Below are positions 18,670 through 28,602 of a DNA stretch of 64,000 nucleotides, in pieces (position 1 is the first letter of the stretch; each line of letters begins with the position of its first letter). Source of the stretch: Peribacillus sp. FSL H8-0477. Lineage in GTDB: Bacteria; Bacillota; Bacilli; Bacillales; DSM-1321. Below the pieces are notes generated by a model. It was not told the DNA's origin and ran no database searches. It worked only from the letters and a program-made list of their open reading frames with translations. The translations under genes were made by a program, and so were the position numbers. Location: assembly GCF_038002765.1 (NCBI RefSeq), contig NZ_JBBODE010000002.1:682001-746000 (forward strand), in the 5' to 3' direction.

Positions 18670-18710
18670 TTTTAGCATAGAAACGTTTAGAAAACAAACG
18701 CTAAGAATAA

Positions 18711-18953
18711 TTATTCAGAAACAGCCGCCCACTCCTCATAGGTACATTCCGTAGCATGATCCAAGTAACGGAATAGGGAATACAGCTTTGCTTGAACGAT
18801 TGTATAATCGGTTTCAAAATGATACACATGGAGAAAATGTTCAATTTTCTTAGAAAGAAATTGATCTTTAGTTTGAACCATCAAAATGGTTAAATTATCC
18901 CAATCCGAGCGATGTGTACAAAATAATGCCCGGTCATAATCATTCTTCTCCAT
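18711..18953 (-). CDS. YhdB-type conserved small protein
   Basis: 80 residues. The start is the ATG at 18953 with AAGGAGGGG five bases upstream; longer in-frame extension to 19046 has no ribosome-binding site. Contains DYDRALFCTHRSDWDNL and KKIEHFLHVYHFE, matching the short Bacillus YhdB family, which lies next to spoVR in B. subtilis too. Soluble, no known function. Confidence 0.75.
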   Translation of the reverse strand: MEKNDYDRALFCTHRSDWDNLTILMVQTKDQFLSKKIEHFLHVYHFETDYTIVQAKLYSLFRYLDHATECTYEEWAAVSE

Positions 18954-19189
18954 CAATACCCCTCCTTCATCAGGAGCTACTGTTAGTTTGTTCACGAAGC
19001 GTACGGCAATCTCTATGCAAAAAGTGGAGCTGTTGCTTTTGCACACTTGTTGCTATTTTCCTGAATAATATTGAGTATAAAAAATGTAGAAATAAGTGTC
19101 TTGTCACTGGTGAGCTTAGCAAACCGAAGAGGAATAAGCTTTGAAAAAAAATACATACTAAAAAGAACAAAATAGGTAGGAGGAATCAC

Positions 19190-19504
19190 ATGAAACAACT
19201 CATATGTGCCTGTTTAACCCTCTTGATTGTTTGCCAATTCGGACTGAATACATCTGCAGCAAATACTGGTTATGAAAAATATGGCCGAATAGCTATTGCC
19301 GTTGTTAAAGCCGATTATCCAAACGACGATGTAGTCGATTATGAATATAAGGGACGTACTCAAAATCCAAATGGACAAGCAGAGGATAGTTTTCAATTTC
19401 TAGTCAAAGATCAGGGAAAGGAAAGGACCGTGAAAGTGAAAATCAGACATGATTTAACGAATAAAAAAATGTTGAACCTTATAGTAGAAGAAAAGGGTAA
19501 GTAG
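19190..19504 (+). CDS. YhdC-type secreted protein (DUF3889)
   Basis: 104 residues with a clear signal peptide (cleavage about residue 24, NTSAAN) and a small DUF3889 domain (YEKYGRIAIAVVKADYP to the end). PepSY-like in character; function unknown. TAGGAGG lies eight bases before the ATG. It lies directly upstream of spoVR, where B. subtilis has yhdC close by. Confidence 0.78.
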   Translation: MKQLICACLTLLIVCQFGLNTSAANTGYEKYGRIAIAVVKADYPNDDVVDYEYKGRTQNPNGQAEDSFQFLVKDQGKERTVKVKIRHDLTNKKMLNLIVEEKGK

Positions 19505-19605
19505 ACAGAGTATTATCCAGTCAGCCGCATTGAAAATGTCTTCTTCGTCATGTTCTCTCTCTTTTTTCATACAGTAGAGTAAGGATAGAAAAGGGGGAGA
19601 GGCAG

Positions 19606-21015
19606 ATGAATACTTCAGAGCATAGGGATTTGGAGTATACAATAAGTGAAATTACCGAAATAGCAAAAGGTTTCGGTCTTGATTTTTATCCGATGCGCTA
19701 TGAAATATGTCCTTCTGAAATTATTTATACATTTGGTGCTTACGGAATGCCAACCCGTTATTCGCATTGGAGCTTTGGAAAACAATTTCATAAAATGAAA
19801 CTCCATTATGATTTTGGATTGAGTAAAATATATGAGCTCGTTATCAATTCGGACCCATGCTATGCATTTCTTTTAGATTCTAATTCCTTAATACAGAATA
19901 AGCTCATCGTGGCACACGTCTTAGCACACTGTGATTTTTTCAAAAATAACATTCGTTTTCAAAATACGAAACGTGACATGGTAGAAAGTATGGCCGCTAC
20001 AGCTGACCGAATCCGCCATTATGAAACCATTCACGGTAAAAAAGAAGTCGAAACCTTTCTTGATGCCGTCCTAGCCATTGAAGAACATATTGACCCTTCG
20101 ATGATGAGGGCAAAGTTTGATCTATTCGATGAAGAATCCAGTGAAGAAGTAAAACAAAAGCAGACCCCCTATGATGGATTATGGTCATTAGATACAAACG
20201 TTGTACCCGAGAAATCGCCAATAAAGAAACATAAGAAATTCCCGCCAAGACCAGAAAAGGACATAGTCCTATTTATTGAGCAATATAGCCGGGAACTCAC
20301 CGACTGGCAGCGTGACATCTTAACCATGATGCGTGAAGAAATGCTCTATTTCTGGCCGCAGCTTGAAACCAAAATCATGAACGAAGGCTGGGCTTCGTAT
20401 TGGCATCAGCGTATTCTTAGAGAGCTTGATCTCACCTCAAGTGAAGCCATTGAATTTGCTAAGTTAAATGCAGGAGTGGTTCAGCCATCCCGCACGAGTA
20501 TCAATCCGTACTATTTAGGACTTAAAATATTTGAGGATATTGAGGACCGGTATGATAATCCAACAGATGAAATGAAAAAGCTTGGAATCCAACCAAAATC
20601 CGGCAGAGAAAAGATGTTTGAGGTTCGAGAAATTGAATCCGATATTTCATTCATACGAAACTATTTAACGAAAGACTTGGTGATGCGTGAGGATCTGTAT
20701 TTGTTTCAAAAGCAGGGGAAAGACTATAAAATCGTGGATAAGCAATGGGAAAAAGTCCGTGATCAGTTAGTAGGGATGAGGGTGAACGGCGGTTTTCCTT
20801 ATATCACCGTTAACGACGGGGACTATCAGCGCAAAGGTGAAATCTATTTAAAACATTGGTTTGAAGACATTGAACTAGACCTGAAATACTTAGAAAAGGT
20901 CATGCCCTATATCCACCAGCTGTGGGGGCGGCCCGTTCATCTAGAATCGGTGATGGAAAAGAAAGAGATTTTATTCTCGTATGATGGGAAGAGTATTCAT
21001 CGTAAATATTTGTGA
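19606..21015 (+). CDS. spoVR: Stage V sporulation protein R
   Basis: 469-residue SpoVR family protein, in B. subtilis made in the mother cell and needed for normal spore cortex formation. Contains the conserved central block [27 protein letters not shown] and a C-terminal domain rich in [10 protein letters not shown] and [15 protein letters not shown]. Its start has AAAGGGGGAG. The last 210 codons (from 20386) plus 13 bases past the stop are repeated at 30289-30931 with one base difference (20427 T versus 30330 C). This copy is full length and presumably functional. Confidence 0.95.
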   Translation: MNTSEHRDLEYTISEITEIAKGFGLDFYPMRYEICPSEIIYTFGAYGMPTRYSHWSFGKQFHKMKLHYDFGLSKIYELVINSDPCYAFLLDSNSLIQNKLIVAHVLAHCDFFKNNIRFQNTKRDMVESMAATADRIRHYETIHGKKEVETFLDAVLAIEEHIDPSMMRAKFDLFDEESSEEVKQKQTPYDGLWSLDTNVVPEKSPIKKHKKFPPRPEKDIVLFIEQYSRELTDWQRDILTMMREEMLYFWPQLETKIMNEGWASYWHQRILRELDLTSSEAIEFAKLNAGVVQPSRTSINPYYLGLKIFEDIEDRYDNPTDEMKKLGIQPKSGREKMFEVREIESDISFIRNYLTKDLVMREDLYLFQKQGKDYKIVDKQWEKVRDQLVGMRVNGGFPYITVNDGDYQRKGEIYLKHWFEDIELDLKYLEKVMPYIHQLWGRPVHLESVMEKKEILFSYDGKSIHRKYL

Positions 21016-21028
21016 ATAGGAATGAAGA
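20386..21028 (+). repeat. 643-bp direct repeat, left copy (spoVR 3' end)
   Basis: Identical to 30289-30931 except for one substitution, with a constant offset of 9903 and no indels. It starts inside the spoVR coding sequence and ends 13 bases after its stop codon. Confidence 0.97.
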
Positions 21029-21029
21029 T

Positions 21030-21066
21030 GATGAACTCTGTTTTGAACAGGGTTCATCTTTTTTAT
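21030..21066 (+). terminator. Terminator after the intact spoVR
   Basis: Stem GATGAACTCTGTT / AACAGGGTTCATC with loop TTG and a six-T tail. It differs from the terminator after the duplicated spoVR fragment (30932-30966), so the two flanks have separate histories. Confidence 0.85.
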
Positions 21067-21242
21067 TTCAATTAGAAAAGACAATAAAAAATTATAATAA
21101 ATTGGAATATAAACCACGTCTTGATCCACAAAATATTTTCTGACTTAGAAAAAGGCTCAGACTTAAAAAAAATTATTGTTAACGATTAAGACAATCCAAA
21201 ATAATAAGGAAATTTTAAGCGTTCACGACTTACACGTCCTAG

Positions 21243-21659
21243 TCAATTACTAGAGAATTATATACGTTATCCTACCATGCAGTCGTAGTTGAAAAAATGT
21301 CCATTGCAGAAAGTGAAATATTGCATCATCACATTGTGCCAATTCAGTCCCTGCGCACCGCTTCACAAACCGTCATGGGGTTTAATGTCTTCACATCTGG
21401 GTATGAAGAAAGCGGGCTGGGATATGGTCATTCGTTTAGCGAAAAACTCGAACCGAAAGATGATGGGACGTATGTGTTTACCTACTATTTAGGCATCGAG
21501 GAAGAAACGACTGAAGTCCGTCGTGTTCCACCGAACCACCAATTAAATAAACTGAAACAACATGCGTTAGACGCCACACTCATTGTGTCAGTGGGAAAAC
21601 AAGAAATCGCCAGGTTCGGATTGACATCATGGAGTAAAAAAACTAATCAGAACAAGTAA
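21243..21659 (+). pseudogene. C-terminal gene fragment of unknown origin
   Basis: Open frame from after a stop at 21240-21242 to 21659. The first internal ATG (21297) has no ribosome-binding site. The sequence (SYHAVVVEKMSIAESEILHH, later YVFTYYLGIEEETTEVRRVP) reads like the tail of a larger soluble protein. I do not recognise the family. It lies just inside the left end of the spoVR-bounded island, consistent with truncation when the island formed. Confidence 0.45.
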
Positions 21660-21975
21660 AGGAAGCGAAAAGGGATCGAAAACAAGTGTAGGGAACGTGA
21701 CCCATAGGCTTGGCTTATTTGCTCATCCTTTGTTAAAAATGGTAATAAAAAGGCATTACTGATTAGTTTTATCAATAATACTAGGTGTATGACTATTGAA
21801 GTGGGAGGATTTATAGCCAATAGCCTTACATTACTAAGTAAGTACATCCATTTCTGATGGGTCACGTCAAAATGGGGATGTGGACGTTTAAGGCAGCTAT
21901 TTCTTATGGAACTTAAGGAATAGGATAGTTTAGTAAAACATGGAGTAAATAAATGCTATTGGAGGTAGTTATATT
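21660..21975. other. Intergenic, with an inverted-repeat-bounded 173-bp segment
   Basis: No gene. ACGTGACCCAT at 21695-21705 and its exact complement ATGGGTCACGT at 21857-21867 bound a 173-bp AT-rich segment. This could be a relic of a very small mobile element or a long-range hairpin; no target duplication is evident. Confidence 0.35.
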
Positions 21976-22359
21976 ATGGAATTAGTTACACTAGAAGAGA
22001 ATATCGCGAAGTTGAAAAATATTTACAAAATGTCAGACGATTTAATAAATAAGCTTTTATACACTAATGAAAAAACATATCCCTATCATCCAATAGAACT
22101 GAGTACTTTATTAACATTTGTAGATATTAATGAAGAACAAAGATTATGTACAATTATAGAAGGATTGCATAGAGACATAGGATTAAGTTATGAGACGTTA
22201 GCTGCTTATTGTGAATTAACTACGGAAGAGTTGGAAGAATTCTTGAGAAATCAAGAATCTTTAATCGATAAGAAAAAGTTTATAATAGCAGTTAGAATAA
22301 TGTTTCTGCATCATATTTTGAAGGAAAAATATCCGACTGAGGGTAAAATAGAAGATTAA
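21976..22359 (+). CDS. Hypothetical HTH-like small protein
   Basis: 127 residues, helical and acidic, with a strong GGAGGTAG ribosome-binding site. The segment GLSYETLAAYCELTTEELEEFL (about residues 74-95) has the spacing of a helix-turn-helix and HPIELSTLLTFVDI precedes it; DNA binding is inference. No membrane segment. Island gene with lower GC than the core genes. I do not recognise a specific family. Confidence 0.6.
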   Translation: MELVTLEENIAKLKNIYKMSDDLINKLLYTNEKTYPYHPIELSTLLTFVDINEEQRLCTIIEGLHRDIGLSYETLAAYCELTTEELEEFLRNQESLIDKKKFIIAVRIMFLHHILKEKYPTEGKIED

Positions 22360-22542
22360 ACTTCGCTGTCTTTATAGGTGAAGTTATTAGTGAATTAGCG
22401 GGTGTGGTAGTTGAATAAAATAAATAGTAGTTAGACCACACGTATTAGACAAGTCTAAGATGTTTGGTCTAACTATCAACTGTATTGCTTCCGTAATCAG
22501 CCTATAAAAAAGAGTAATGTTCCTGTGTACCGCACCTAGACA

Positions 22543-23058
22543 TCACTTCATTGTATTGTCATCAAACCGATAAAAGAGCACTTTATCTTTATAGTGCCAA
22601 AATTCGAGGGATTGATTACGTTTCTTATCCACATAACCTAAAATGTCTACGCCCTGTTCTTCACGGGAATAGGTATTTTCACCGTAAGCGGCTTTTACTT
22701 TCTTAAGGGAATCACCTTCTTTGATTCCTTTTGAAGTCAGAACGTTTCCGTCCGCGCTAATACGCATGATCTCCCCCTTGGCGTTAACGGCAATTTGAAT
22801 ATTCTTTTGTAGTTGAAAGTAGGTATGATCTTCCGTTTTCTTATTCTCATGAAAATGTTCCCCATACGTATCGACAAATGCCTGATTGCTTATATTATCA
22901 ATTAGGTAGAGTCCATTTATATTTTCTTCATGTAAGTCCGTTGTTGCTGTCCACTTATGATGAAAAGATCGAGGTAAGTTATGGTTCACGAACAAGAAAA
23001 AAAAGCCAATACAGAAGACGAGTATTATGCTGACGCTCCGCACTGTTTTTTTATTCAT
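22543..23058 (-). CDS. Membrane-anchored extracytoplasmic protein, DUF4309-like repeat
   Basis: 171 residues: one N-terminal membrane anchor (about 8-25) and an extracytoplasmic domain. The stretch GIKEGDSLKKVKAAYGENTY (about 113-132) followed by a beta-rich LEFWHYKDKVLFYRF resembles the hairpin repeat of DUF4309/YjgB proteins, also seen in the lipoprotein at 24176-25099. Function unknown. GGGAGAG precedes the start. Confidence 0.65.
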   Translation of the reverse strand: MNKKTVRSVSIILVFCIGFFFLFVNHNLPRSFHHKWTATTDLHEENINGLYLIDNISNQAFVDTYGEHFHENKKTEDHTYFQLQKNIQIAVNAKGEIMRISADGNVLTSKGIKEGDSLKKVKAAYGENTYSREEQGVDILGYVDKKRNQSLEFWHYKDKVLFYRFDDNTMK

Positions 23059-23586
23059 TTATGATCTCTCCCTAATAATCGATTGTTCTTGAAAGAAACT
23101 AAGGGAACTCCTACTTTTTTGGAGTATCCCTTATTGGTTAAATCTCCATATCATTCAATAAGCATTTTTTTAGGCAATATTGCTTTTAATTCAACTAAGT
23201 CATATATGACCAAATTAGCCTGAGTTGTAGGGTATGGTAAAGGTAATGAATAAATTCAAACGGATGCTGCCCAATTAGGATTTTGCAGTTAAGATAGTTA
23301 CGAATTGTCTAAAGTAAAATCTTAGAACCCAGGGACGCATTAATAAAAAGCGTCTCTGGGTTCTTTCCATTCATTTATATATCCCACAATTATTCTTTGC
23401 TCTCAAGCAGACTAATTATAATGCCTATCAAATTCTTATGTTCATTATTAATGGATGGTTATAAGCTGAAATGCAAAGATTTTATCACTCATAGCGAAAA
23501 ATGCATGGTCGTTTATGACTTAATAAACTAGAGTTTGCATTTTTTTCTTACCACGAAAAAGAAAGTTGTTCCTCACTTTCTAACGT
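23059..23586. other. 528-base gap, two hairpins, no gene
   Basis: Contains an imperfect hairpin at about 23100-23132 (AAGGGA-ACTCC / GGAGTATCCCTT) and a stronger one at about 23327-23369 (AGAACCCAGGGACGC / GCGTCTCTGGGTTCT), both terminator-like. No frame with a ribosome-binding site is seen; the rest looks like decayed sequence. Confidence 0.4.
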
Positions 23587-24078
23587 TTACTCTCTCCCAT
23601 CACGGTCCGCAGAATACTCTTGCGCCATGTCTTGGGTCGAAGATATGTCCGAGTAGTGTGCAATAGTCGATTCACGACTAGCATCCTCACCCTTTAATTG
23701 AACCAATAATCTACTAGCCTTATAAACCCCAAAGACCCAACCAAAGCAGGTAAGAAATGTTAATTTAATAGCGAAAAACAGGATACCACCTGAGAGATTG
23801 GTTGCATGGTGCATATCCCGCTCTTTTCTCGTGTAATATCTATCAGCAGGTTCATGATGCACATCTCTACGACTAAGTAAGAAATTTAACCAATCTCTCC
23901 AACCGTAAACTACTCCGATGGGGAATAACATTGCCCCACCTAAAATAATGAACGTTGACGAGTCGAATATCGGGAATGTCCCATAGTTAATAAGAATATG
24001 TAGGGAAATAATGATTGCGAGTACTGCCCCTGCACCTAATAGTTTGAATACCTTGCGTTTCTCACGTGCGTATGTCAT
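23587..24078 (-). CDS. Hypothetical membrane protein
   Basis: 163 residues from the ATG at 24078, which has GGAGGG six bases upstream; an in-frame extension to 24144 lacks a site. Three hydrophobic segments (about residues 10-33, 42-62 and 95-122) with a charged loop RRDVHHEPADRYYTRKERD between the second and third. Polar acidic tail. Not a family I recognise. Between two lipoprotein-like genes on the same strand, so possibly part of one transcription unit. Confidence 0.6.
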   Translation of the reverse strand: MTYAREKRKVFKLLGAGAVLAIIISLHILINYGTFPIFDSSTFIILGGAMLFPIGVVYGWRDWLNFLLSRRDVHHEPADRYYTRKERDMHHATNLSGGILFFAIKLTFLTCFGWVFGVYKASRLLVQLKGEDASRESTIAHYSDISSTQDMAQEYSADRDGRE

Positions 24079-24175
24079 GTCGAACCCTCCATTTTCGTAT
24101 CGATATCCTAATTGAAATACCAAATCAGCAGACGATTTGTTCATAAGTTTTGGTTGTGGTTTTCTATTTAGACGT

Positions 24176-25099
24176 TTAGTGGGGGGTGATTAACCCATTC
24201 TCCACTCCGTAATGGAAATTCTCGTCAGCATAGGAAACGAAATAAGTAAGCCGCTCCGTCCCTCCTTCATGGGTGGGGTTGACGATTAATACTTGTTCGT
24301 TCTCAGGGTTGTACCAATAGGTATTCTCGTCTCCGTCGCTGTATTGTTGTCCATCAAACGAAGCAATCCCTGTTAGCTCGGATGCATCCCCTTCTGTATG
24401 AATGGATTCCACTACGCGATCTTGGGTGTACGACACCAACAGGTCTTTTTCTGGGTAGGTATGCACCCATTCGTAGAATCCTTCTTCATCAGGCCCTGCG
24501 TGCGTAGGATTTCCCACGGTTTTTTTGGTGTGTGCGGCAGAATCACCTAACGCGATTCCGTTCAGCACAAATTCTCCCTCTACCCAAGCAAGAAGCGGCT
24601 GACGAACGATGGAATGCGCTTGCAGGTACTTCCCGTTTACGTAGACCATGGCGGTATGACAGCTTTCATTTTCTACGGTGAGGGTAATCGTCGTTCCCCT
24701 TTTTTTCATGACCCCGCCGCATCCTTCTTTGTACTCATTTGTGAAGGTTGCCTCGTCACCCGTGATGACCCCGCTTCCTTCAAAGGCGTTTGCATAGGAA
24801 CTGTCGGCATTCATCGTAGAACCAACCAACTTATACCTAATTTTCTGTTCGCTTTCTTGTTCAATGTGTAATTCACCAAGTGTGTCATCGTTGACAAAGA
24901 CCCACTCGCCGTCCCATGAAGTCGTTTTGCGGGTGTCAATCTGTGTTTCGTTTTCATTCACTTGAGTAGAACGCTTGTTGCTTTCTTGCTTGGGTACCTC
25001 ACGCTCACTCTCGCTCGTCTTCGGAGAAGAATTGTTTTCCTCGTGGCTGCATGCAGCCAGGATAACTCCTAAGCATAAGGCGATGATTGCTTTTCTCAT
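24176..25099 (-). CDS. Lipoprotein with DUF4309-like domain
   Basis: 307 residues. The signal peptide ends in a lipobox, LAAC (Cys about residue 17), followed by a Ser/Lys/Glu-rich linker. The middle holds a beta-rich domain (WDGEWVFVNDDTLGELHIEQ). The C-terminal half contains FVLNGIALGDSAAHTKKTVG and WVHTYPEKDLLVSY, typical of DUF4309. Start: ATG at 25099 with GGAG eight bases away is preferred over GTG at 25108, which overlaps the site. GC is higher than its neighbours. Function unknown. Confidence 0.72.
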   Translation of the reverse strand: MRKAIIALCLGVILAACSHEENNSSPKTSESEREVPKQESNKRSTQVNENETQIDTRKTTSWDGEWVFVNDDTLGELHIEQESEQKIRYKLVGSTMNADSSYANAFEGSGVITGDEATFTNEYKEGCGGVMKKRGTTITLTVENESCHTAMVYVNGKYLQAHSIVRQPLLAWVEGEFVLNGIALGDSAAHTKKTVGNPTHAGPDEEGFYEWVHTYPEKDLLVSYTQDRVVESIHTEGDASELTGIASFDGQQYSDGDENTYWYNPENEQVLIVNPTHEGGTERLTYFVSYADENFHYGVENGLITPH

Positions 25100-25435
25100 G
25101 TTGTTCACTCCTAATAAAAGTTTAACGAAAATAAGGGTAAAAGGTAAATGTATGTATCTTTATCAGATTCTTCCTTTTTGCTTATATGTCACTTCATACA
25201 TCGGTCATTCTCTCTAATTGTTTATATCCGCAACAGGGATGTCCAAAATGGGATATTAAATCGTGCTAGTTTTCAACGAGATCAAGTAGCGAGGAATGTT
25301 CCTCAGTATTTGCAAATTCTGAACCAATTAAGTGAGGGCGAGGATTACACTTTACTGCAATACTACTGGTGAAACGCAAAGAATTGCATAAGAAAAGACC
25401 TCATTATAAGAGGTCTTTAGGAGTTTTAAAGTCCT
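25100..25435. other. Intergenic, terminator-like hairpin and a possible tail fragment
   Basis: A plus-strand frame ending at 25372 (RNVPQYLQILNQLSEGEDY...) may be the tail of a lost gene, but it has no start signals. The hairpin AAAGACCT / AGGTCTTT at 25393-25419 probably terminates the minus-strand lipoprotein pseudogene. Confidence 0.35.
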
Positions 25436-25831
25436 TTATTCTTCTACAATTTCTAACTGTTTGTAATAGTTATCTATAATGGGGTAAATATCTGGATTTG
25501 AATCGTAATAGGTATTATCAATTTGATTTAGAGTAAACTTAAATTCTTTTTCGCCATCAAAAAGAGTGATACCATATCGCCATCCAACTCGTTCTTCTTG
25601 ATTATCTTGTGGAGTATATTCTATTTCTTTAATCAGAGATAGAAATTCAACAATTTGTTCTTGATTAGTTATGGTTTAGAATAACCAGTTGAACCATCTT
25701 GAATGATAACTTTATCTACATTTTCAATTTTTGCATCCTTAAAACTCTTCTAATGATTGCGTTTTTCGATTAGAACAGGCAGAAAGTAACAATAGGCTTA
25801 TTAACAACATTAAGAACAAGTATTTTTTCAG
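25436..25831 (-). pseudogene. Frameshifted small lipoprotein gene
   Basis: After GGAGG and a seven-base gap the frame begins with CTG and reads KKYLFLMLLISLLLLSACSN, a lipoprotein signal with SAC lipobox, then stops after about 30 codons. The protein continues in a second frame (KDAKIENVDKVIIQDGSTGY) and a third (TITNQEQIVEFLSLIKEIEY, to YKQLEIVEE). Two frameshifts and a non-standard start codon mark it as broken. A hairpin at 25393-25419 follows it. Confidence 0.8.
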
Positions 25832-25988
25832 ATAACCACCTCCAAGTTCAATTAGACGTATTAAATTACAATCTACCTTTTTTTAGTAAATTGTAATTAT
25901 ATGTTAAAATGAAGGTGTACTTAAACTAACAACTCCGTTTATCACAACACTTTATCGTAAAATGCAAATTAAAAGTGAGGGGAAGTAT

Positions 25989-26414
25989 ATGCACCCTACC
26001 ACAATAATTGACTTGATTTTACTTTTAGGAATTATCATAGCAATTGGTTGCTTAGCCCTTGAATTACCGAAAAAAGTTAGAAAAATTGTTTGGGTTTTAT
26101 CAGGTGTGATTTTACTACTAGGCATAACCTTTTATGTAGTTAGACCATTTATTGTGCAATACCAAACAAACAAAGCAACAGAGGAATTGATGCATCATTT
26201 AGAAGGTGTGTATCCAGAGGATTCTTGGGTAATCACGGATACAGATGAACATGAAATACATCCTGTTATCTATCTTCATGTTAGATTTGAGAGCGAGACA
26301 AAAATGTTGTATGAGTATGCGGTGCAAAACAAAACCATTGACCAAGTAGACATGTGGATGTCATCAGGTCATTCTATTGAAGAAAGTGAAGTTGACCCAC
26401 AGCACGAAGAGTGA
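25989..26414 (+). CDS. Hypothetical two-helix membrane protein
   Basis: 141 residues from the ATG at 25989 (GAGGGG seven bases upstream; the earlier in-frame start at 25962 has none). Two membrane helices (about 5-23 and 30-50) are followed by an acidic extracytoplasmic domain with VYPEDSWVITDTDEHEIHPV. Features resemble small Bacillus YfjS/ImmA-type hypothetical proteins only in layout; I do not recognise a family. Confidence 0.58.
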   Translation: MHPTTIIDLILLLGIIIAIGCLALELPKKVRKIVWVLSGVILLLGITFYVVRPFIVQYQTNKATEELMHHLEGVYPEDSWVITDTDEHEIHPVIYLHVRFESETKMLYEYAVQNKTIDQVDMWMSSGHSIEESEVDPQHEE

Positions 26415-26649
26415 CATGGGTGTCATTGGACTTTAGGGCTGATTAACCATATTTAATAATCAATGCATTGCTCAGCATGATCATTTTCAAGCGTTTAGGC
26501 CAGGCGATGCTAACGTTGAATGAACGTTGTAGTTGATGTTATTGGATTTATCCACAGTAGTATCGGAACGACTCAGTTTAGGGAACTGAATTTATTTGAT
26601 GAACGGTATCTCATTTGATATATTTTCTAATCCGCCTCCCAAACGGTGC

Positions 26650-27108
26650 TTACTTATTCGAAATGTTCATACGCCCCACATACTGAGCTTTCCCTTTATC
26701 TGTATCCAGATTGATTTCCAGAACAAACTCCCCGTTCTCTTGAGGCAACGTGATGTCGCCGTTGGCGGCAACTAACCCAATTTTTTGTTCATCATTCCAC
26801 AAATACACCTGTAACGAACGCTCAACAAAGTCGGTGTGGTCAAACAACAGCTTTACTTTTTCTCCTGTCACATAGAACTGTTGCGGCTGTTTTTTAGCGA
26901 AGTCGGTGAGGTCACTTACCTCCTTGTTAATCGGTACATTTTCGGGTCCGCGCCAGGCAAGATTGGCTTCGGTCAATTCGTCTGACTCGTACCCCATCTC
27001 GCCTAACAAGGTGATGGCTGGCGGCGTAAAATCATATTCCTCCCCGATACATCCTGTTAAGGTAAAAATAACAAACCATCCTATACATACGTGTAATAAA
27101 ATCTTCAT
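26650..27108 (-). CDS. Small lipoprotein
   Basis: 152 residues from the ATG at 27108 with GGGGG six bases upstream. Signal peptide with lipobox LTGC (Cys about 20), then a compact domain with FYVTGEKVKLLFDHTDFVERSLQVYLW and a beta-rich end. Function unknown; one of three lipoprotein genes (one broken) in the island. Confidence 0.65.
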   Translation of the reverse strand: MKILLHVCIGWFVIFTLTGCIGEEYDFTPPAITLLGEMGYESDELTEANLAWRGPENVPINKEVSDLTDFAKKQPQQFYVTGEKVKLLFDHTDFVERSLQVYLWNDEQKIGLVAANGDITLPQENGEFVLEINLDTDKGKAQYVGRMNISNK

Positions 27109-27711
27109 TTCGTACCCCCTTAGTTTCACTATTGCTCCGTTAAAAACCATTCTGTTTTTAATTAAATTTTAACATAAATTACCTATTTTATGTTAATGGG
27201 CAAAAAAACAGGAATGATCTTACATGTTAATAAAAAACGAGTATAAGACTTTCGGTCTCATACTCAATTTCCCATGTTTATCCCCCTTTCTATCCTTATT
27301 CTGTGTTCCTTTTGTTCCTTTTCGTGCAGTGTAGCATATCCAAAATCGAAAGAGAGGGGGTGGAGATGACCTTTACCATTTTTCGAGAAGAGAGAACACA
27401 AAAAAGGAGCAGCAAAAGCTGTTCCTTTTTCTGATCATTAGTTAATTGTTACTTTTTAAAAAAAGTTTTCTGAATAAGAAGATGAGTCCTACTACCACAA
27501 CTACTGTGATAATAATTCCTGGAAGGCCGTTTCTTTAGTGTATTTTATTAACCTTTGATGGTAACCTAATAAGCTTTGTAAGTTCTAATTAATGAGTGTT
27601 TGGAAATATAGGGAGAGTTAGTGTAGAATGAAAATTTAAATAACCCTTCTTTATGAAAATATAGTAAAATATTACTATTAGGTTATTAAGTGAAAGAGAG
27701 GAGAATGTTTT
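27109..27711. other. Intergenic region containing repeat copy A
   Basis: Besides the repeat it holds a minus-strand terminator-like hairpin at about 27238-27268 (GAGTATAAGAC / GTCTCATACTC with T run on the minus strand) and the leader of the SH3 gene. A TGCTACACT extended -10-like motif on the minus strand inside the repeat could start a short RNA that ends at that hairpin. Confidence 0.35.
27315..27529. repeat. 215-bp direct repeat, copy A
   Basis: About 90% identical to 28969-29185. It contains a terminator-like hairpin (AAAAAGGAGCAGC / GCTGTTCCTTTTT) and, on the minus strand, a degenerate copy of the 30-codon membrane peptide gene found in copy B. Its start codon is replaced by unrelated sequence with an in-frame stop and a lost T shifts its end. 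Confidence 0.85.
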
Positions 27712-28416
27712 TTGAAAAAGTTATATAAAGTATTTATTATGTTTATCTTATTATTATCTTTTTTATCTATTAACATATCGACTACTGAAGGTGCTACAAA
27801 AAAGATAGCCCATGTAAATGTCAAAATTGGTACTTTGAGTGTAAGAAGTAATACAAGTCTTACATCTAAAAAAGTTGGTTCCTTAAAAAAGGACGCTGGA
27901 GTTTATGTTTACGCTAAAACGAAAAGTGGATGGTCAGAAATTCGTTACAAAGAGAAGAAAGCATATGTTATGACTAAACATCTTAAATTTGCTAATTCTT
28001 ATTTGGCTGATAAAAAGAAAATTTATACATATGTAATAGAAGGAAAGCAGTACAAACATGTTTATACTGGGAAGAATCTAGGATGGGATGAGTGGACATT
28101 AAACAAAGAGGTGTACATTCTAGGTGAAGATAAAAATGGATTACATTCGGGATATCCCCAATCTGAATATACCACTTCTATAAAATATCCTATAAAAATA
28201 GGGAAAAAGTGGAGTATTGAGATGGGGGGAGATGGATTTGCTCTTGTGACCTCCGTTACTAAGACAGTTAAAGTTCCCGCTGGAACATTTAAAAATTGTA
28301 TTGAAGTGATGACTAGTGATGGATACTTATTTTATTATGCTAAAAATGTTGGATTTGTAAAAGGTGTTTATCAAGGAGTTACGTATAACAAACTAATTAA
28401 AATGGAGAAAAAATAA
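27712..28416 (+). CDS. Secreted SH3-domain protein
   Basis: 234 residues, TTG start with GAGAGGAG about nine bases upstream. Signal peptide (cleavage near STTEGA), one bacterial SH3 domain (about 32-92: GTLSVRSNTSLTSKKVGSL to KKAYVMTKHLKF), which usually binds cell wall peptides, then a beta-rich C-terminal domain with TVKVPAGTFKNCIEV and YYAKNVGFVKG, a pattern common in Bacillus cell-surface proteins. No catalytic residues are seen. A strong hairpin (AGAGTTAACCTAAT / ATTAGGTTAACTCT) at about 28427-28456 terminates it. Low GC. Confidence 0.8.
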   Translation: MKKLYKVFIMFILLLSFLSINISTTEGATKKIAHVNVKIGTLSVRSNTSLTSKKVGSLKKDAGVYVYAKTKSGWSEIRYKEKKAYVMTKHLKFANSYLADKKKIYTYVIEGKQYKHVYTGKNLGWDEWTLNKEVYILGEDKNGLHSGYPQSEYTTSIKYPIKIGKKWSIEMGGDGFALVTSVTKTVKVPAGTFKNCIEVMTSDGYLFYYAKNVGFVKGVYQGVTYNKLIKMEKK

Positions 28417-28602
28417 CCAACAAGAGTTAACCTAATTATTAGGTTAACTCTTGTTAATTTAAATATTATATATCGCAAGAGGAAAAATTCGCTTTAAATA
28501 CAGAAGTAGCTCCTCTTGTGCTTTACAGTTGCGCTTTTAATAGTATTGACCTTTTACTGTCTATTAACTCGCTTTTTAAAAAACATATTAGGGGGTTTTT
28601 AA

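Noticed and set aside
25148..25372. 74-residue protein gene
   Set aside because: No ribosome-binding site and no recognisable domain; at best a tail fragment.
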